A DNA stretch of 64,000 bases, taken from the NCBI GenBank assembly GCA_045562755.1, contig JBJKVF010000004.1, positions 92,616-156,615 on the forward strand, written 5' to 3'. Shown here piece by piece: positions 61,288-64,000 of this stretch. The notes under the pieces were generated by a model that saw only the letters and a program-made list of their open reading frames with translations, did no database searches and was not told the DNA's origin. Made by a program: the position numbers and the translations under genes. Source of the stretch: GCA-002708145 sp045562755 (GTDB lineage Bacteria; Chloroflexota; Dehalococcoidia; Lucifugimonadales; Lucifugimonadaceae). Numbering within the stretch: position 1 is the first letter of the stretch; the number at the start of each line of letters is the position of its first letter.

Positions 61288-63552
61288 TTACCTAAAATCT
61301 TTTTGGTATAAATCATTTTTGATATACAAATATGAATCAATACTTCCTAGGTCATAATCAAGATTTCTATAAAGGAAATAATCAAGAGGATTACCCCATC
61401 TATTTCTATCGAAAATTGTTGATGTAATATCAATAAAATTTATATTTCTATATTTTTCAGGAAACCACCATCTATGTGGGAATTTCTGTACTTGAGTAAA
61501 ATCATTTCTTTCAAGTGTTGATATATCATTTTTATGATTTAATATTAAAATACTTACATCTTCTAAATTTATTTTTTGAGAATGATCATCAAAAGTCACA
61601 TTATTATAATCTCTCAAATACCATTGCCATGGCCAGGAAAAGGCATCAGTAGTGTCAACAGATATCCTTATAGATTTACCCTCTAGGCTTTTAAAAGCAA
61701 TAGAATTTATGGTGTCTGAAACATTGTGTAAATGTGGAGAAGTTTGAGTGTAGATCATCATTTCTTTTGGAGTATCATAATTATTAAAATTTAATATCCA
61801 CATGCTTCTAAATGAAAAAATAGACATCATAAGCAATATGGGGATAATAATAAAAATAAATGTTTGCTTTTTAGTAATTAGAGTTGAAATCCATTGTAAT
61901 GAAAAAAATATTAAACCAATAACCATAAAAATCAACCAAATATTTAGAAATTCAACAAAACCTGAGCCTAAATCATGAGTTAATAATCTCCAGAATAAAA
62001 TCATAAAAAGGAATGATGAGAAAAATATTGCTATGTAATACTTTATATAAAATTGTGAAAAATTTATCTTGGAAAAAAAATCATTGAGTAATTTAGATGA
62101 AAGTATGATAAAAGGTAAAGTTATGTTTGTAATGAGCCAAGGCATTTTTTCACCTGCATATGTATATAGAACGAATGATGATATAGCCCAAAAAAATAGA
62201 AATTTGTAAAAGTTAGAAACTTTTAATGTAAAAGGTAAAAATATTAACGAAGAATATATTAATACCTTGCAAATAACACCTGTTAAATTAATTATTCCAT
62301 TTGTATAGGACGCTTCAACATCAGATAAAACTATAGAACTAAAAATAATTAGTAATAATGGTAAAAATGACAAAAATCTTGAACGAATTGTAAAATAGAA
62401 TAATCCTAATATTGAAATACTCATTGGTAAAAATTCATAAATTGACCCTAAAGTAATGTAATAATACCAAGGTTGGCTACCTCTAGCTACATCTTGTTGA
62501 GCAATCCAATAGCCTAAGGATTGCCAAACACCAGTTGAGATACCTGATAAATTTGACAAAAAGTTTGAATAGAATAAAAAAATTAAACTAATAAAAATAA
62601 TGAAGGGTATAAAAAATATTTTTTTATTAAATAATAAAGATGTAAATAATGAAAAAATTAATAATAAAAATGTAATTATAATAGCAACTAATTGGCCATT
62701 AGATTCAGGAAGACCAATGGGTGTTAATATACTGGTATTATTGTTTGCTAGAGTTAAATTAAACACATTTTGAAATATAGAAAAACCAGCAGAAAACATT
62801 GGAATGGATAATATCATTACAAAAATTAAAAATTTTCCAAAAATTGATATAGACGTAAGTGGTATTTTTCCAAATAGCCAATTTTTTATATTTTCTTTAT
62901 CTATAATTAATAAATAAATCGATATAATCATTACAAAAATATATTGTGTTTCTTTTGTTAAAAAACCTAAAGCTAAAAAAATTGAAAATAAATATAGCCA
63001 TTTAGATTGTTTGTCTGTAAAATACTTCCACATTGCTATTACTAATAACAAAGAAATAAAAAGCATAAAAATATCATTTCTGGCAAATCGACTAAAATAT
63101 AGAATAGAAGGTGATAAAGTTATCATTATTGAGGATAAAATTGCCCCAATTGACCCAATTCTATCTCTAAGAAGAATTGGCAAAAATATCATCAATGAAC
63201 CTATCAAAGCCATTGGGAAACGTAATGAAAACTCAGAATCACCAAAAATAAAAAATGATAATGATACTAATTGAAAAAGAAACACACCATGCATTAATGG
63301 ATTATGTTCATAACCATTACCGATATACATTTGATGTGAAAAATAACCATGAAGGCTTTCGTCATGATGTATAGCTCTATCACCAAGTGAATATAATCTC
63401 AAGTATAGAGAAAAAACAAAAATTAGAATAAAAATTAGATAAAATAAAAAATCCTTATTAAATATTTTTCTAATAGAAAATTCATATTGATCATTTGAAT
63501 CATTGATCCAATAACCACCAATATTTCTTTTTTTAATATTTTTATTACTCAA
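61288..63552 (-). CDS. TIGR03663-family membrane glycosyltransferase (PMT-like)
   Basis: Large membrane protein of 754 residues of the TIGR03663 group, related to dolichol-phosphate-mannose/ArnT-type glycosyltransferases. The hallmark first loop reads DRAIHHDESLHGYFSHQMY near 53-71 with the acidic Asp-Glu pair, followed by GNGYEHNPLMHG and a dozen hydrophobic segments, then an extracellular C-terminal domain of about 170 residues starting near 585. In Chloroflexota it is usually paired with a DUF2298 protein, as here. It probably transfers a sugar from a lipid carrier to a protein or lipid. Confidence 0.88.
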   Translation of the reverse strand: MSNKNIKKRNIGGYWINDSNDQYEFSIRKIFNKDFLFYLIFILIFVFSLYLRLYSLGDRAIHHDESLHGYFSHQMYIGNGYEHNPLMHGVFLFQLVSLSFFIFGDSEFSLRFPMALIGSLMIFLPILLRDRIGSIGAILSSIMITLSPSILYFSRFARNDIFMLFISLLLVIAMWKYFTDKQSKWLYLFSIFLALGFLTKETQYIFVMIISIYLLIIDKENIKNWLFGKIPLTSISIFGKFLIFVMILSIPMFSAGFSIFQNVFNLTLANNNTSILTPIGLPESNGQLVAIIITFLLLIFSLFTSLLFNKKIFFIPFIIFISLIFLFYSNFLSNLSGISTGVWQSLGYWIAQQDVARGSQPWYYYITLGSIYEFLPMSISILGLFYFTIRSRFLSFLPLLLIIFSSIVLSDVEASYTNGIINLTGVICKVLIYSSLIFLPFTLKVSNFYKFLFFWAISSFVLYTYAGEKMPWLITNITLPFIILSSKLLNDFFSKINFSQFYIKYYIAIFFSSFLFMILFWRLLTHDLGSGFVEFLNIWLIFMVIGLIFFSLQWISTLITKKQTFIFIIIPILLMMSIFSFRSMWILNFNNYDTPKEMMIYTQTSPHLHNVSDTINSIAFKSLEGKSIRISVDTTDAFSWPWQWYLRDYNNVTFDDHSQKINLEDVSILILNHKNDISTLERNDFTQVQKFPHRWWFPEKYRNINFIDITSTIFDRNRWGNPLDYFLYRNLDYDLGSIDSYLYIKNDLYQKDFR

Positions 63553-63554
63553 AA

Positions 63555-64000
63555 CTAAAAAACCTCAAGTAGTTTAAATTCATCATTTTCATATATTATT
63601 TCTGAAATTCTTAAAAAATTTTGTAAATTATACAAATTATATTTTTCAATTTCATTTGGCCCTAAAATAATTATAGTTATTGAATATTTATTGATGATAT
63701 TATTTATCTGATTAATATCATCAGTTTCATAAAAAGTATTAATGTCTTTCTCTCTGTCTAATACTTCTTCTTGATTACTTCTCCACTGAAGTTCGTGTCC
63801 AATCCAGCCTAAAACGGTAGGAATACGAGACTCAGAAGGAATAATATTATTATTACTATAACTTTGTCCGTATGACTCTATGAGAACATCGTCATGATTA
63901 TAATATTGTTTTAAATATCTTATCAAATCAATTTTATTTTTATTATTTTCTAAGTGTTCAATACTGCTTAGATTGGGGGTTATAGTACCTGATTCATTAA
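63555..64000 (-). CDS. DUF2298 (Chlor_Arch_YYY) membrane protein, 5' end outside window
   Basis: C-terminal 147 residues of a large membrane protein whose frame stays open to the edge at 64,000. Just inside the edge it reads NESGTITPNLSS, then YNHDDVLIESYGQSYS, SRIPTVLGWIGHELQWRS and a final LLEVF. The IPTVLGWIGHELQWR stretch is the family signature found at the C-terminus of DUF2298 proteins. It is two bases upstream of the TIGR03663-type glycosyltransferase gene. It probably works with it in surface glycosylation. Confidence 0.85.
   Translation of the reverse strand, partial: NESGTITPNLSSIEHLENNKNKIDLIRYLKQYYNHDDVLIESYGQSYSNNNIIPSESRIPTVLGWIGHELQWRSNQEEVLDREKDINTFYETDDINQINNIINKYSITIIILGPNEIEKYNLYNLQNFLRISEIIYENDEFKLLEVF

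Noticed and set aside
1..64000. CRISPR arrays, tRNA or rRNA genes, insertion sequences and prophage
   Set aside because: No regularly spaced repeats, no tRNA T-arm sequence with matching acceptor stem in the gaps, and no transposase or integrase-like gene were found.

Overview
The window is about 30% G+C by eye and very densely packed. It looks like a chromosomal segment of a streamlined marine bacterium, most likely a Chloroflexota relative of the SAR202/Dehalococcoidia type. That placement is an inference. It rests on the TIGR03663-type glycosyltransferase next to the tail of a DUF2298 (Chlor_Arch_YYY) membrane protein at the right edge, a mandelate-racemase/enolase-superfamily enzyme, a PAC2 protein, a proteorhodopsin, and many oxidoreductases for hydroxy acids. 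No rRNA, tRNA, CRISPR array, phage gene, transposase or origin was seen.

Layout. 1-15,023 is one long minus-strand run: a dipeptide/oligopeptide-type ABC importer (binding protein, two permeases), a 3-hydroxyisobutyrate-dehydrogenase-like and an aldo/keto reductase, a small membrane protein, RNase D, an unknown protein, an MscS channel, alaS, ruvX, and then aroE-aroC-aroK. 15,363-18,585 holds an MFS transporter, a D-2-hydroxyacid dehydrogenase broken by a single-base frameshift, and trhO. 18,696-28,191 is the most interesting block: a plus-strand cluster of corrinoid-dependent methyl transfer genes (PF13769 protein, homocysteine methyltransferase-like, AstE-like hydrolase, M19 dipeptidase, unknown 216-aa protein, UroD/MtaA-like methyltransferase, corrinoid protein, unknown Cys-rich 85-aa protein, ferredoxin-ASKHA reactivase, hydroxyacid dehydrogenase, TIM-barrel isomerase). 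28,197-33,258 carries a sulfatase, a 59-residue gene behind palindromic sites, a NiCoT/UreH-like metal transporter, an isopropylmalate-dehydrogenase-family enzyme, a PII-like protein and yaaA. 33,273-38,222 has a Pro/Thr-linker lipoprotein, a blue-tuned proteorhodopsin with its own promoter and terminator, a lone ABC ATPase, trmL, a DUF805 protein and a LysE exporter.

38,390-43,888 is a branched-chain amino-acid-type ABC importer in which LivH and LivM are fused into one 938-residue permease. 43,936-47,751 holds PAC2, a TyrA-like dehydrogenase, aroA and gmk. 47,807-51,827 holds glycerate kinase, LarA-like racemase, LhgO and thioredoxin. 51,843-56,726 is a nuoE-nuoF-nuoG module. 56,867-64,000 has an enolase-superfamily enzyme, an SDR, and a membrane glycosylation-type group (FAD oxidoreductase, UPF0104 flippase-like protein, TIGR03663 glycosyltransferase, DUF2298 protein).

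Together the genes suggest a heterotroph that takes up peptides or amino acids by ABC import, processes small hydroxy and sugar acids (2-hydroxyglutarate, lactate-like acids, glycerate), moves methyl groups through cobalamin, feeds NADH into a NuoEFG module, and supplements its proton gradient with light. Both ABC importers place a hairpin terminator between the binding-protein gene and the permease genes. Several convergent gene pairs end inside each other's stop codons, which fits a streamlined genome.
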